DNA from: Virgibacillus halotolerans
Lineage (GTDB): Bacteria; Bacillota; Bacilli; Bacillales; Amphibacillaceae
Reading direction: 5' to 3'
Length of the DNA: 64,000 nucleotides
NCBI RefSeq assembly: GCF_016908515.1
Contig: NZ_JAFBEA010000002.1
Coordinates: 310,001 to 374,000 of the forward strand
The notes under the pieces were generated by a model. The model made no database searches. It was not told the DNA's origin and saw only the letters and a program-made list of their open reading frames with translations. Below, in pieces: positions 34,737 through 45,200 of this stretch. The translations under genes and the position numbers were made by a program. Within the stretch, counting starts at the first letter, position 1. Every line of letters starts with the position of its first letter.

Positions 34737-35957
34737 ATGAGTGAGACGAGTGCATCTAAACAAAAAGTGTTGTTAGATGACTATCAAACGGGTGATTTTT
34801 TCTTGTCTTCGCCAAATCAAGCATTAATTGGAAAAGGCATTTATTCCAAAGTAGAGGAGGAGGAGGGACAAGCAAACCAATTAGAAAATTTGCCAGAACG
34901 TGTCAAGGTGGCGCTTAACCGGGCGAAACTAGCTGGGCAAGTAAATCCTGTCGCTGTAGGGGCAGTTCCTTTTGATCACTTTGAACCTTCACAACTTGTT
35001 ATACCTGCGGATGTCAGTATATCTGGACGCATACATATGGACCCTGATGACCAAGCGGCGCTGTCATCGATGTCATCGTATGAAATGGAATCTATTCCAC
35101 AGCCAGAGGAGTTTATTAATGGCGTTAATCAAGGATTGAAAACGATCAAGGAAGGCCCGATCAGCAAGATTGTGTTATCCAGATCATTGGACATTACAGC
35201 AAGGGAAAAAGTGGATGTTCAGCAGCTGTTAAAAAATCTAGCACTGCACAATACACAAGGTTACACTTTCGCTGTTGATTTACCTGAAGAAACGAAGGGA
35301 CGAAGCGAAGTTCCGGAAAAGCGCACATTGGTGGGCGCAAGTCCTGAATTGCTTGTATCCAAATCAGGGGATACTTTACTAGCAAACCCACTCGCAGGTT
35401 CTCGTCCGCGAAGTGATGACGCAGCTGAAGATCAAAGACGAGCATTGGAACTACTGGATTCTGCCAAAGATCTGCATGAACATGCAGTTGTAGTAGATAT
35501 GGTGAAGGAGGGACTGGCACCATTCTGTGATGGAATCGAGGTACCGGAGCAACCATCCCTTGTTAAAACGGAGGCAATGTGGCACCTCTCTACAGAAATT
35601 AAGGGGAAGCTCAGGGATGTTGCAACCTCTTCACTGGAACTTGCTATTGCATTGCATCCGACACCGGCCGTGTGTGGACATCCGACAGCATTGGCAAGAG
35701 AGGAAATATATAAAATTGAACCATTTGATCGCGGATTTTTTACTGGAATGGTTGGATGGTGCGATGCGAATGGGGATGGTGAATGGATTGTTACGATTCG
35801 TTGCGCAGAGGTTAAAGCGCGTTCACTTCGTCTTTATGCAGGTGCAGGCGTTGTAGCTGGATCGAAAGCGGAGGATGAATTGGCAGAGACATCTGCTAAG
35901 CTCCAGACGATGCTCCAGGCGATGGGAGTTAAAAAAGAAAGCTTAATAGATCAATAG
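34737..35957 (+). CDS. dhbC: DhbC, isochorismate synthase
   Basis: 406 aa chorismate-binding enzyme. Core blocks [36 protein letters not shown] and [11 protein letters not shown] are visible. It converts chorismate to isochorismate, the first committed step to 2,3-dihydroxybenzoate. Good AGGAGG start. The EntC/DhbC type, rather than menaquinone MenF, is supported by its operon. Confidence 0.95.
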   Translation: MSETSASKQKVLLDDYQTGDFFLSSPNQALIGKGIYSKVEEEEGQANQLENLPERVKVALNRAKLAGQVNPVAVGAVPFDHFEPSQLVIPADVSISGRIHMDPDDQAALSSMSSYEMESIPQPEEFINGVNQGLKTIKEGPISKIVLSRSLDITAREKVDVQQLLKNLALHNTQGYTFAVDLPEETKGRSEVPEKRTLVGASPELLVSKSGDTLLANPLAGSRPRSDDAAEDQRRALELLDSAKDLHEHAVVVDMVKEGLAPFCDGIEVPEQPSLVKTEAMWHLSTEIKGKLRDVATSSLELAIALHPTPAVCGHPTALAREEIYKIEPFDRGFFTGMVGWCDANGDGEWIVTIRCAEVKARSLRLYAGAGVVAGSKAEDELAETSAKLQTMLQAMGVKKESLIDQ

Positions 35958-35970
35958 GGAGGAATGTGTG

Positions 35971-37581
35971 ATGCTTGGATGTCAACCATGGCCACAAGAT
36001 TTCGCAGCATTTTATCGGAAAATGGATTGCTGGCGGGGGGAAACCTTTGGAGAAATGCTTCGCGATCGAGCGAGAGAATTGGGAGAACATATTGCGTTAA
36101 CAAGTGGTGATAAACAAGTAAGTTATGCAGCGCTGGATCGAAAGGTTGATCAATTGGCTGCAGGGTTCCAGCAGATAGGCATTGAAAAGGAAGACCGTGT
36201 CGTTGTGCAACTGCCAAATCGGATTGAATTCTTTGAGGTTTGCTTTGCCCTATTTAGACTCGGAGCACTACCTGTTTTTGCTTTGCCATCACATCGATAT
36301 AGCGAAATAAGCCATTTTTGTGCGTTTTCAGAGGCCAAAGCTTATGTCGTGCCAGATCGCTTTGCGGAATATGATTATCTTCCGATGGCAAGAAAGGTTC
36401 AACAAAATACCCCTACTTTACAGCATGTTATTGTGGCTGGGGATTCGGAGGAATATCTTGCATTAGCTGACCTATACAGTGAAGCGGAATTCACAGCACC
36501 TGAAGTAAAGCCGGATGATATCGCTTTTCTTCAACTATCGGGTGGAAGTACGGGTCTTTCTAAACTTATTCCGCGAACACATGACGAGTATATTTATAGC
36601 TTACGCCGGAGTAATGAAATCGTCGAGCTGAATGAGGACAGTGTATATTTGGCCGTGCTTCCTGCTGCACATAATTTTCCGCTCAGTTCGCCTGGTGTAC
36701 TTGGCACACTTTACGCTGGAGGAAGAGTAGTTCTCGCATCGGGGGGAAGTCCAGATGAGGCATTCCCGCTAATTGAACAGGAAAAAGTCACGATAGCAGC
36801 ACTTGTACCACCGATGGCAATTATTTGGCTCGAGGCAGTTAAAACGCGCTCCTATGATTTTTCAAGTCTTCAGCTTATCCAAGTTGGGGGAGCGAATTTT
36901 AGTGCAGAGATAGCAAGACGTATACAACCGGCTTTTGGTTGTAAATTGCAGCAAGTATATGGCATGGCAGAGGGATTAGTAAACTATACGAGATTGGATG
37001 ATCCAGATGACGTCATCATCCATACACAGGGGCGGCCAATGTCTCCTTATGATGAGATCCGGATTGTTGACCAAGAGGATCGCGAAGTGGAACAAGGACA
37101 GGTGGGTGAACTATTAACGAGAGGGCCCTATACGATTCGCGGCTATTATAAAGCAGAAAAGCACAACGAGAAAGCATTTACTTCCGATGGATTTTACCGT
37201 ACGGGGGATCTGGTCAGGATGAATGAAGCGGGCTGCATTGTCGTTGAAGGGCGTGCTAAAGATCAAATTAATCGTGGTGGTGAAAAGATTGCTGCGGAAG
37301 AAGTAGAGGATCACCTCATCGCCCATCCCAATGTTTTGGAGGTAGCGATTGTATCCATGCCTGATAAGTTTCTTGGGGAACGATCTTGCGCTTTCATTAT
37401 ACCGCACCAACAAACACCAAATAAAGCGGAGCTTAAAGTATTCCTGGAAGAACGAGGGATTGCGGCATTTAAAATTCCTGATCGAGTGGAGTTTGTAGAT
37501 ACATTCCCAGAGACCGCATTAGGAAAAATCAGTAAAAAAGCATTGCGTGAGATCATTACAAAAAAGCTAGCAAGCGTTTAA
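35971..37581 (+). CDS. dhbE: DhbE, 2,3-dihydroxybenzoate-AMP ligase
   Basis: 536 aa stand-alone adenylating enzyme (ANL family). Motifs: [14 protein letters not shown] (P-loop, A3), YGMAEGL (A5), YRTGDLV (A7), [13 protein letters not shown] (A8) and a late catalytic Lys in [10 protein letters not shown]. It activates 2,3-dihydroxybenzoate and loads it on the aryl-carrier domain of DhbB. ATG 35971 sits 8 nt after GGAGG. It is followed by a 760-bp gap that breaks the operon. Confidence 0.95.
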   Translation: MLGCQPWPQDFAAFYRKMDCWRGETFGEMLRDRARELGEHIALTSGDKQVSYAALDRKVDQLAAGFQQIGIEKEDRVVVQLPNRIEFFEVCFALFRLGALPVFALPSHRYSEISHFCAFSEAKAYVVPDRFAEYDYLPMARKVQQNTPTLQHVIVAGDSEEYLALADLYSEAEFTAPEVKPDDIAFLQLSGGSTGLSKLIPRTHDEYIYSLRRSNEIVELNEDSVYLAVLPAAHNFPLSSPGVLGTLYAGGRVVLASGGSPDEAFPLIEQEKVTIAALVPPMAIIWLEAVKTRSYDFSSLQLIQVGGANFSAEIARRIQPAFGCKLQQVYGMAEGLVNYTRLDDPDDVIIHTQGRPMSPYDEIRIVDQEDREVEQGQVGELLTRGPYTIRGYYKAEKHNEKAFTSDGFYRTGDLVRMNEAGCIVVEGRAKDQINRGGEKIAAEEVEDHLIAHPNVLEVAIVSMPDKFLGERSCAFIIPHQQTPNKAELKVFLEERGIAAFKIPDRVEFVDTFPETALGKISKKALREIITKKLASV

Positions 37582-37644
37582 CTATTAATTTTTGATAGAG
37601 CCTATTCGTTAATTTGTCGCTTATTATTATCGTATTTATATAAA

Positions 37645-38261
37645 CTGCGACATAAGAGCAGGTTGATTTCCAAACAAGATTCTTAGTTGGCCGCAGCCCG
37701 TATACACTACGCGCATCCTAAGGCGGTTGCCTGAGCCTCCTTGTGCTTATGCGTGAGGCCACTGAAAAGTAAATAAAGCACTAAAATATGTGGATCTACC
37801 ATCGCATCTTCGAATATACTGCGCTTTCCGCGGGCGAGTGTCGAGCCTCCTCGGACTAACGTCCTGCGGGGTCTCGCCGATCTCTTACTTCCCGCAGGAG
37901 TCTCCGTATATTCGAGATGCTAGATTAAGGTGAAAAGCAAGATTTTTTAAAATCTACCATTTTTTCAGTGGCCTCTTACGCACTGTGGGGTCTCACCGAT
38001 GCCTTTTCGACGAACACGATGTTCTAGTGTTGGCGTTGGTCACAGGACGTGACGGTTATTAGCCGACCTCCCGCTGGAGTCTTCGTGTATACAGGCTGCT
38101 GAGTATGGTCTTTGCCAATAAAAGCATGCTTTAGATGGATAAAATGATAAAGTACCTTCCTGTAAATAGCATTACAAGCCCGGATCGATACCCGACGGTG
38201 GAATAACGCACCTATTGATTTCAGCATTACAGATCTAACATAGATAGCATTTATGTCGCAG
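37645..38261. mobile_element. Outer palindromic MITE-like element (617 bp) inside the dhb operon
   Basis: Terminal inverted repeats CTGCGACATAA (37645-37655) and TTATGTCGCAG (38251-38261) are perfect. No transposase or other gene is inside. The interior has segments such as GAGCCTCC and GGGGTCTCACCGATG that recall the inner element, and it is interrupted by that second element. Non-autonomous repeat is an inference; the mobilising transposase family is unknown. Confidence 0.6.
37755..37975. mobile_element. Inner palindromic element (221 bp) nested in the outer one
   Basis: Perfect 14-bp terminal inverted repeats: GAGGCCACTGAAAA (37755-37768) and TTTTCAGTGGCCTC (37962-37975). A second inverted pair inside (GCATCTTCGAATATAC against GTATATTCGAGATGC) and GC-rich CCGCGGGCGAG / CGGGGTCTCGCC blocks make nearly the whole element foldable. 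GC-rich palindromes of this look are common repeats in salt-tolerant Bacillaceae, from memory. No clear target duplication was found. Confidence 0.65.
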
Positions 38262-38342
38262 CTTTTCGTCTAACTCTTGGAACGTATTTTATTTGTATGA
38301 AAGCTGAGTTATTTACCATAAAAATTGAAAGGAAGTGATTGG

Positions 38343-39245
38343 ATGGGTATCCCTACAATCAAATCATATCCGATGCCAACTGCGCCGGATTTACCAGAAA
38401 ATAAAGTGTCATGGCAGGTGGAGCCTGATCGAGCTGTGTTGCTGATTCATGATATGCAACAGTATTTTATCGATTTTTACCATGCAGATCAATCACCGAT
38501 CACAGAACTTGTACAACATATCGTATCACTGAAGCGCCAATGCAAAGCACTTGGTATTCCAGTTGTTTATACAGCACAGCCTGGAGATCAGGATCCATCA
38601 GACCGGGCATTACTTACAGACTTTTGGGGTGACGGCCTTGCAGATGATCAGAATGTGACGAAGATGGTGGACGAACTAATGCCAGAGGACAATGATCTTG
38701 TACTTACAAAATGGCGGTATAGTGCGTTCAAGAAATCAAATTTGCTGGAAATTTTACAGGAACAAGGGCGTGACCAGCTGATTATTTGCGGTGTTTATGC
38801 GCATATTGGGTGTCTCATAACAGCAAACGAGGCATTTATGAACGATGTGCAATCCTTTTTCGTAGCGGATGCGGTAGCTGATTTTTCATTGGACGAACAT
38901 AAGATGGCGATGAATTACGTAGCTAAACGCTGTGGTGTAACTATATCTACAGCCTCATTAATGGATGACTTGCAAAATGCAAAAGACATGTCTGCAGGTG
39001 GAGTGGCACACGCGCTTACATTTGAAGGCGTGCGTGAGCAAGCTGCAGAACTGCTTGATATACCGGCGTCAGAACTGTCCGATACAGATGATTTGATGAT
39101 GATGGGACTCGACTCTATTCGACTGATGAGTTTGGTTGAAGAATGGAGGCAAGTTGGAGTGGATGTTAATTTCATGGAAATAGTGAAGAAAAGGACACTA
39201 TCTGACTGGTGGAGCTTGATATCGAAATCTAAACAAGAGATATGA
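38343..39245 (+). CDS. dhbB: DhbB, isochorismatase with aryl-carrier domain
   Basis: 300 aa, bifunctional. Residues 1-205 are the isochorismatase domain (LLIHDMQQYFIDFY; ICGVYAHIGCLITA with the active-site Cys). Residues about 225-295 are an aryl-carrier domain whose phosphopantetheine Ser is in MMGLDSIRLM. It makes 2,3-dihydro-DHB and carries activated DHB to DhbF. ATG 38343 follows AAAGGAAGTGA; an upstream TTG is less likely. No new Fur box or clear promoter was seen between the repeats and this gene. Confidence 0.95.
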   Translation: MGIPTIKSYPMPTAPDLPENKVSWQVEPDRAVLLIHDMQQYFIDFYHADQSPITELVQHIVSLKRQCKALGIPVVYTAQPGDQDPSDRALLTDFWGDGLADDQNVTKMVDELMPEDNDLVLTKWRYSAFKKSNLLEILQEQGRDQLIICGVYAHIGCLITANEAFMNDVQSFFVADAVADFSLDEHKMAMNYVAKRCGVTISTASLMDDLQNAKDMSAGGVAHALTFEGVREQAAELLDIPASELSDTDDLMMMGLDSIRLMSLVEEWRQVGVDVNFMEIVKKRTLSDWWSLISKSKQEI

Positions 39246-39270
39246 TGGGAATTAATCAATGGAGGAGTTC

Positions 39271-42200
39271 ATGGATATGTCAAATTCTGTAACAAAACAC
39301 CAGCCATTAACCGGTGCCCAGTCTGGTATCTGGTACGGGCAACAAATGGATCCCGAAAATCCAATATACAATACTGGCGAATATATAGAAATTACGGCCC
39401 CACTGGATTTTGTGTGTTTTGAAAAAGCATTGAGACAGGCAGTAGAGGAATCTGAGTCTCTACATGTTCGATTTGGAGAGGATATAGATGGACCATGGCA
39501 GATGATTGGTACAAAGAGAGAGTTTCAGCTTCATTTCATTGATGTCAGTGCCGAATCAGATCCACGTGGAGTTGCTGAAAGTTGGATGAGAGCTGACTTT
39601 AAGAAGCCGCTTGATTTGAAACGGGATCTCTTGTTTAATCAAGCCCTATTTAAGATTAGTCAAGATCGGTATTTCTGGTATCAAAGGATTCACCACATTG
39701 CAGCAGATGCGTATGGATTTTCTTTGATTGCACAGCGTGTGGCTAAAATATATACATCACTCGTAACGGAACAACCGCTCACTGAGGAAGCATTGGATGC
39801 ATTGCAACCTGTTTTAGATGAAAATCAATCGTATCATGAATCAAAGCAATACGAACTTGACCGTCAATTCTGGATGAATCGTTTCAGCGATCATCCGGAG
39901 GTGGTCAGTTTAGGCGAACCTGCACCAAAAATGTCAAATCGCTTCACACAACATACGGATTATTTATCGATTGATGCATTGGATAGGCTGAAGCAAACAG
40001 CGCGCCAACATAGAGGAAGCTGGTATGAAATGATTATCGCATCGATGGCAATTTACATGCATCGCTTAACAGGTACAAACGATGTTGTCCTTAGTTTGCC
40101 AATGATGTGTCGTATGGGAACATCCGCTGTAAGAGTGCCAGCAATGGTTATGAATTTGTTGCCATTGCATCTTTCCTTACGTCCGGACATGACATTTGTT
40201 GAACTATTTGAACAAGTGAAGCAAGAAATGCGGGAAGTACGAAAGCATCAATATTACCGATACGAAACATTAAGGCGGGATCTTAAATTATTAGGTGATA
40301 ACCAACGGCTGTTCGGGCCACAAATTAATATGATGCCATTCGATTATGCACTTAATTTTGCGGGGAATCGAGGTATCACACACAAACTTTCGACTGGACC
40401 GGTAGATGATTTGTCGCTTAACATTTATGACCAGCATGATGGAAATGGAGTAAGGGTTGATCTAGACGCAAATCCTGACGTCTATAGTGATCAAGCCGTC
40501 GCACGCCATCTGCGTCGATTACTACATGTGATTGAAAATGTTTCAAAGTTAGACGAAAATCTCGCCATCGCAAGGGTGGATTTGCTTTTGCCAGAAGAAC
40601 GCCTTCAGGTGCTGGGGACCTGGAATGATACATCACAAAAGCTCGCAAATACTAGTGCGCAGGAACTGTTTGAAAAACAGGTCTTAAGGAGCCCGATGGG
40701 GGAAGCGTTGAAGTTTAATGGCAACACGCTGCACTATGCAGTGCTGGATGAGAAGGTCAATCGGCTTGCGCATCTGCTGCAAGCGCGAGGTCTTGGTCCC
40801 GAACAATTTGTAGCAATAGCGTTACCTCGTTCAGAAGATATGGTTATTGCGATGTTAGCTGTTCTTAAAACAGGCGCTGCATATCTGCCAATAGACCCTG
40901 ATTACCCCATAGATCGGATTACATATATGTTGGAAGATGCGAAGCCAGCATATGTCATTACCAACAAGGCAATGAAGGAGTTATTAGCTGAAAGCCAAGT
41001 CCCGCAGCTGATTCTTGATGATTTAGCCATTCAAGCGGAATTGTCGCGTTATGTGCACATTGGATTTCGCGCACAGTCGGTATCAGGACAACATCCGGCA
41101 TATATGATTTACACATCAGGGTCTACTGGGAAGCCGAAGGGTGTTGTTGTGACGACGGAAGGTCTGGTTAATTTTCTGCTATCCATGAAAAACAAAATCT
41201 CCCTTGGAGAACAGGATAGTCTTTTAGCTGTCACAACAATTGCATTTGATATATCAGCGTTGGAGGTATTTCTTCCACTTATTAGTGGTGCTACTTGTGT
41301 GATTGCTGAGAAGGTAACAACGCAAGATCCAAACGCATTGGCGGGCATGATTGATGCAAATGGGATTACGATCATGCAAGCAACACCGACACATTGGCAT
41401 GCGCTTGTATCCAGCTGTCCCAATGCTTTACGGGGGCTTCGCGTGCTTGTTGGTGGTGAGGCACTTTCAAGTAGTCTAACGGAAGCGCTACATCAACTTG
41501 ATTGCGAAATAACGAACCTTTATGGACCAACGGAAACAACGATATGGTCTACAGCAATCGAGCTAAATCCGAGGCAAGAGGGGACACCTAGTATTGGCCA
41601 ACCGATTGAAAATACACAACTGTATATTCTTGATGCGGGGCTACAACCATTGCCGACAGGAGTAGCTGGAGATCTGTATATTGCTGGAACAGGATTAGCT
41701 CGAGGTTATCTAGGTCGTCCTGATTTGACGGCTGCCCGTTTCGTCGCCAATCCATTCGGAGCTTTTGGAGAGCGGATGTATCAAACAGGTGATATTGCCC
41801 GTTGGCGTGCTAACGGTACTTTAGAATATGTGAGCCGATCCGATCACCAACTGAAAGTTCGTGGTTTTAGAATAGAACCAGGTGAAATTGAAGCCGTATT
41901 GTCCGGTTACACGGAAGTTAGTCAGGTTGCAGTCATTGTTCGTGAAGACCAACCAGGGGACAAACGTGTTGTTGCCTATATTGTACCGCAACACAATAAG
42001 CGTCTTGATGTTGGGGAACTTCGCCTGCTTGCGAAGCATTATCTACCAGATTACATGGTACCTTCAGCCTTTGTAGTAATTGATACGTTACCGTTAACAC
42101 CAAATAAGAAGATTGATCGGAAGGCATTACCTGCACCTGACCTTCAAGGGAGTGTTTCTGGGCGGGATCCAAGAACACCACAGGAGGAAATTTTATGTGA

Positions 42201-45200
42201 TTTATTTATGCAAGTACTTGATTTACCTCGGGTCGGAATTGATGATAGTTTCTTCGATTTAGGAGGACATTCTCTGCTTGCTGCACATTTAATGAATCGA
42301 ATTCGTGATGTATTTGATGTTGAACTCGGGATTGGAAAACTGTTTGATACACCGACTGTTGCTGGACTTGTGGAACAACTTGATCATGGTAAACAAGTTC
42401 GTCCGCCAGTGAAGCAAGTAGAGAAACCGGATGAAATCCCATTATCATTTGCCCAACGGCGACTGTGGTTCCTCTATCGTTTAGAAGGACCAAGCCCAAC
42501 ATATAATATTCCAGTTGTCGTTCAGCTGTCTGGAAAGTTAAACCAGGATGCACTACAAGCCGCTTTAATTGATGTGGTGGCACGTCATGAATCATTACGA
42601 ACGATATTTCCGGAAAAAGAGGGGACTGCGAAGCAACTGATTTTGGATACAGACCAGGCTGTACCTACATTGCATGTTCATAAAATAGGTACATCAGCAT
42701 TAGCGGATAACCTGAATAAAGCTGTCAGGTATCGTTTCCATCTTGATGCGGAACCAGCATTTCGCGTTGAACTGTTTAAATTAGGTGTAAATAAATACGT
42801 GTTGTTATTATTGGTGCACCATATTGTCGGTGATGGATGGTCGTTGACGCCATTAACAAGTGATTTAAAACTGGCATATAAAGAACGTTTTCATGGCAAT
42901 ATTCCAAAATGGGCAACGTTGCCAGTGCAATATGCTGACTATGCATTGTGGCAGGATGAATTATTAGGAAATGAACAGGATCAGCAAAGCTTAGTTAGGG
43001 AGCAGTTGGAATACTGGAAAAAGGAACTGGCTAATTTGCCTGATCATCTAGCATTACCAACGGACTTTCCACGACCAGCGGAATCGAGTTATCAAGGAGA
43101 TACCTACCATTTCACGATTAATCCAGCACTTCACCGTAACTTGACGGAACTGGCCAGAAAAAACGGTGCTAGCTTATTTATGGTTCTGCAAGCAGGATTG
43201 ACAGCACTGTTAACGAGACTGGGTGCAGGCGATGATATTCCATTAGGAAGTCCTGTTGCTGGGAGAAATGATGATGCATTAGGTGAGCTTATCGGCCTGT
43301 TTATTAATACGTTGGTGCTACGAACCGACACTTCTGGCGATCCAAGCTTCCGTGAGTTGGTGGATCGTGTTAGAAAGGTGAACATCAATGCTTATGAAAA
43401 CCAGGACTTACCTTTTGAGCGATTAGTTGAAGTACTTAACCCAGTCCGGTCCAGATCGAAACATCCATTATTCCAAATCATGCTCGCATTGCAAAATACA
43501 CCTGATCCAAATCTTGACTTAGCTGGTATGGAGAGCGATTTATCCATTCGTAGTGTAGGATCGGCAAAGTTTGATCTAACATTAGAGTTTCGTGAAAATG
43601 TAGATAAAGGCGGTAAACCGGATGGCCTGGATGGTTTTCTGGAATATAGTACCGATCTATTTAAGCGAAATACGATCGAAATCATGATGGCGCGTTTCAG
43701 CCGGCTATTAGAGGACGCTGTTACAGATCAGGATAAACCAATTGGTCGCTTAGAAATACTGGCATATGGAGAGCAGCAAAAGCTCCTTACCAGTGGGAGT
43801 AAATATACGAAAGACGTGCCAGCAACTTGCTTACCAGTAATGTTTGAAGAGCAAGCGGCGCTTCGACCGAAAGATACGGCCCTTGTGTTTGAAAATAAGC
43901 AGTTGAGTTATGGGGCGTTGAATGAACGTGCGAATCAGCTCGCACATTTACTTATTCAAAAAGGTGTCGGACCTGAAGATTTCGTGGCACTTGCGCTACC
44001 ACGATCATTAGAAATGGTTGTAGGGTTGCTCGGGATATTGAAGGCGGGAGCCGGATATGTGCCGCTTGATCCGAATTATCCAAGTGATCGAATCGCATTT
44101 ATGATGAAGGATTCACATCCGGTATTTGTGATCACCAATGAAGCGAATGCGGATAAGTTACCTGATATGGACTTAACACCATGTATTGTTTTGGATGGGA
44201 AGGTCACGAAGGATGCCTTAAACACAATGAGCGTAACGAATCCAATGGATTCAGAGCGAGTTCAACCATTGTCACCGCTACATCCGGCATACATTATTTA
44301 TACTTCCGGATCGACTGGTGTACCAAAAGGCGTCATCATACCTCATCAAAACGTCATTCGTTTACTTGGCGCAACTGCACATTGGTTCCAATTCGATGCA
44401 AATGATGTATGGACGTTGTTTCATTCGTATGCTTTTGACTTTTCAGTCTGGGAAATGTGGGGGCCTTTACTATATGGCGGAAGACTCGTAATTGTTCCGC
44501 ACGAGATGACCAGATCGCCTGTGGATTTCTTGAAATTACTCGTTCAAGAAAGTGTAACGGTGCTAAATCAGACACCATCTGCATTCTACCAATTGATGCA
44601 GGCAGATCGGGAGCATGCAGCAATTGGTCAGCAGCTTTCATTAAGGTATGTGATTTTCGGAGGAGAAGCACTGGAACAAAGCCGTTTAGAGGACTGGTAT
44701 AGTCGTCACGCGGACGATGCACCAAAGCTTATTAATATGTATGGAATCACGGAAACGACAGTTCACGTTACCTACATTGAATTGGATGAAAAAAGTGTTG
44801 GCTTAAGAGCAAATAGCATTATTGGTCAAGGCATCCCCGATCTCGATGTGTATGTGCTTGATGATTCACTGCAGCCGGTTCCGACAGGCGTGGTGGGAGA
44901 ATTGTATGTATCTGGAGCTGGTTTGGCACGTGGATACTTAGGACGTCCCGATTTAACAGCAGATCGATTCGTGGCAAATCCGTATGGTCCGAGTGGGACG
45001 AGGATGTATCGCACTGGCGATTTGGCTCGTTGGAAGGAATATGGAACATTAGATTACATGGGGCGTGCTGATCAGCAAATTAAAATACGAGGTTTTCGGA
45101 TTGAATTAGGTGAAATTGAATTTGTGCTTGCGCAGCATACTGCGATTGGGCAAGTGACTGTCGTGGCTCGCGAAGATCAGCCAGGGGATCAACGTTTGGT

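Noticed and set aside
38024..38227. Minus-strand 67-codon frame within the palindromic element
   Set aside because: Lies in a foldable non-coding repeat; no ribosome site and no motif.
37582..38342. The dhb gap considered as a riboswitch or attC/integron-like site
   Set aside because: Nested perfect terminal inverted repeats and lack of any gene cassette or integrase fit MITE-like elements better.
42206..42595. Long antisense frames opposite dhbF (several of 70-130 codons)
   Set aside because: Shadow frames of the NRPS coding strand, without ribosome sites or motifs.
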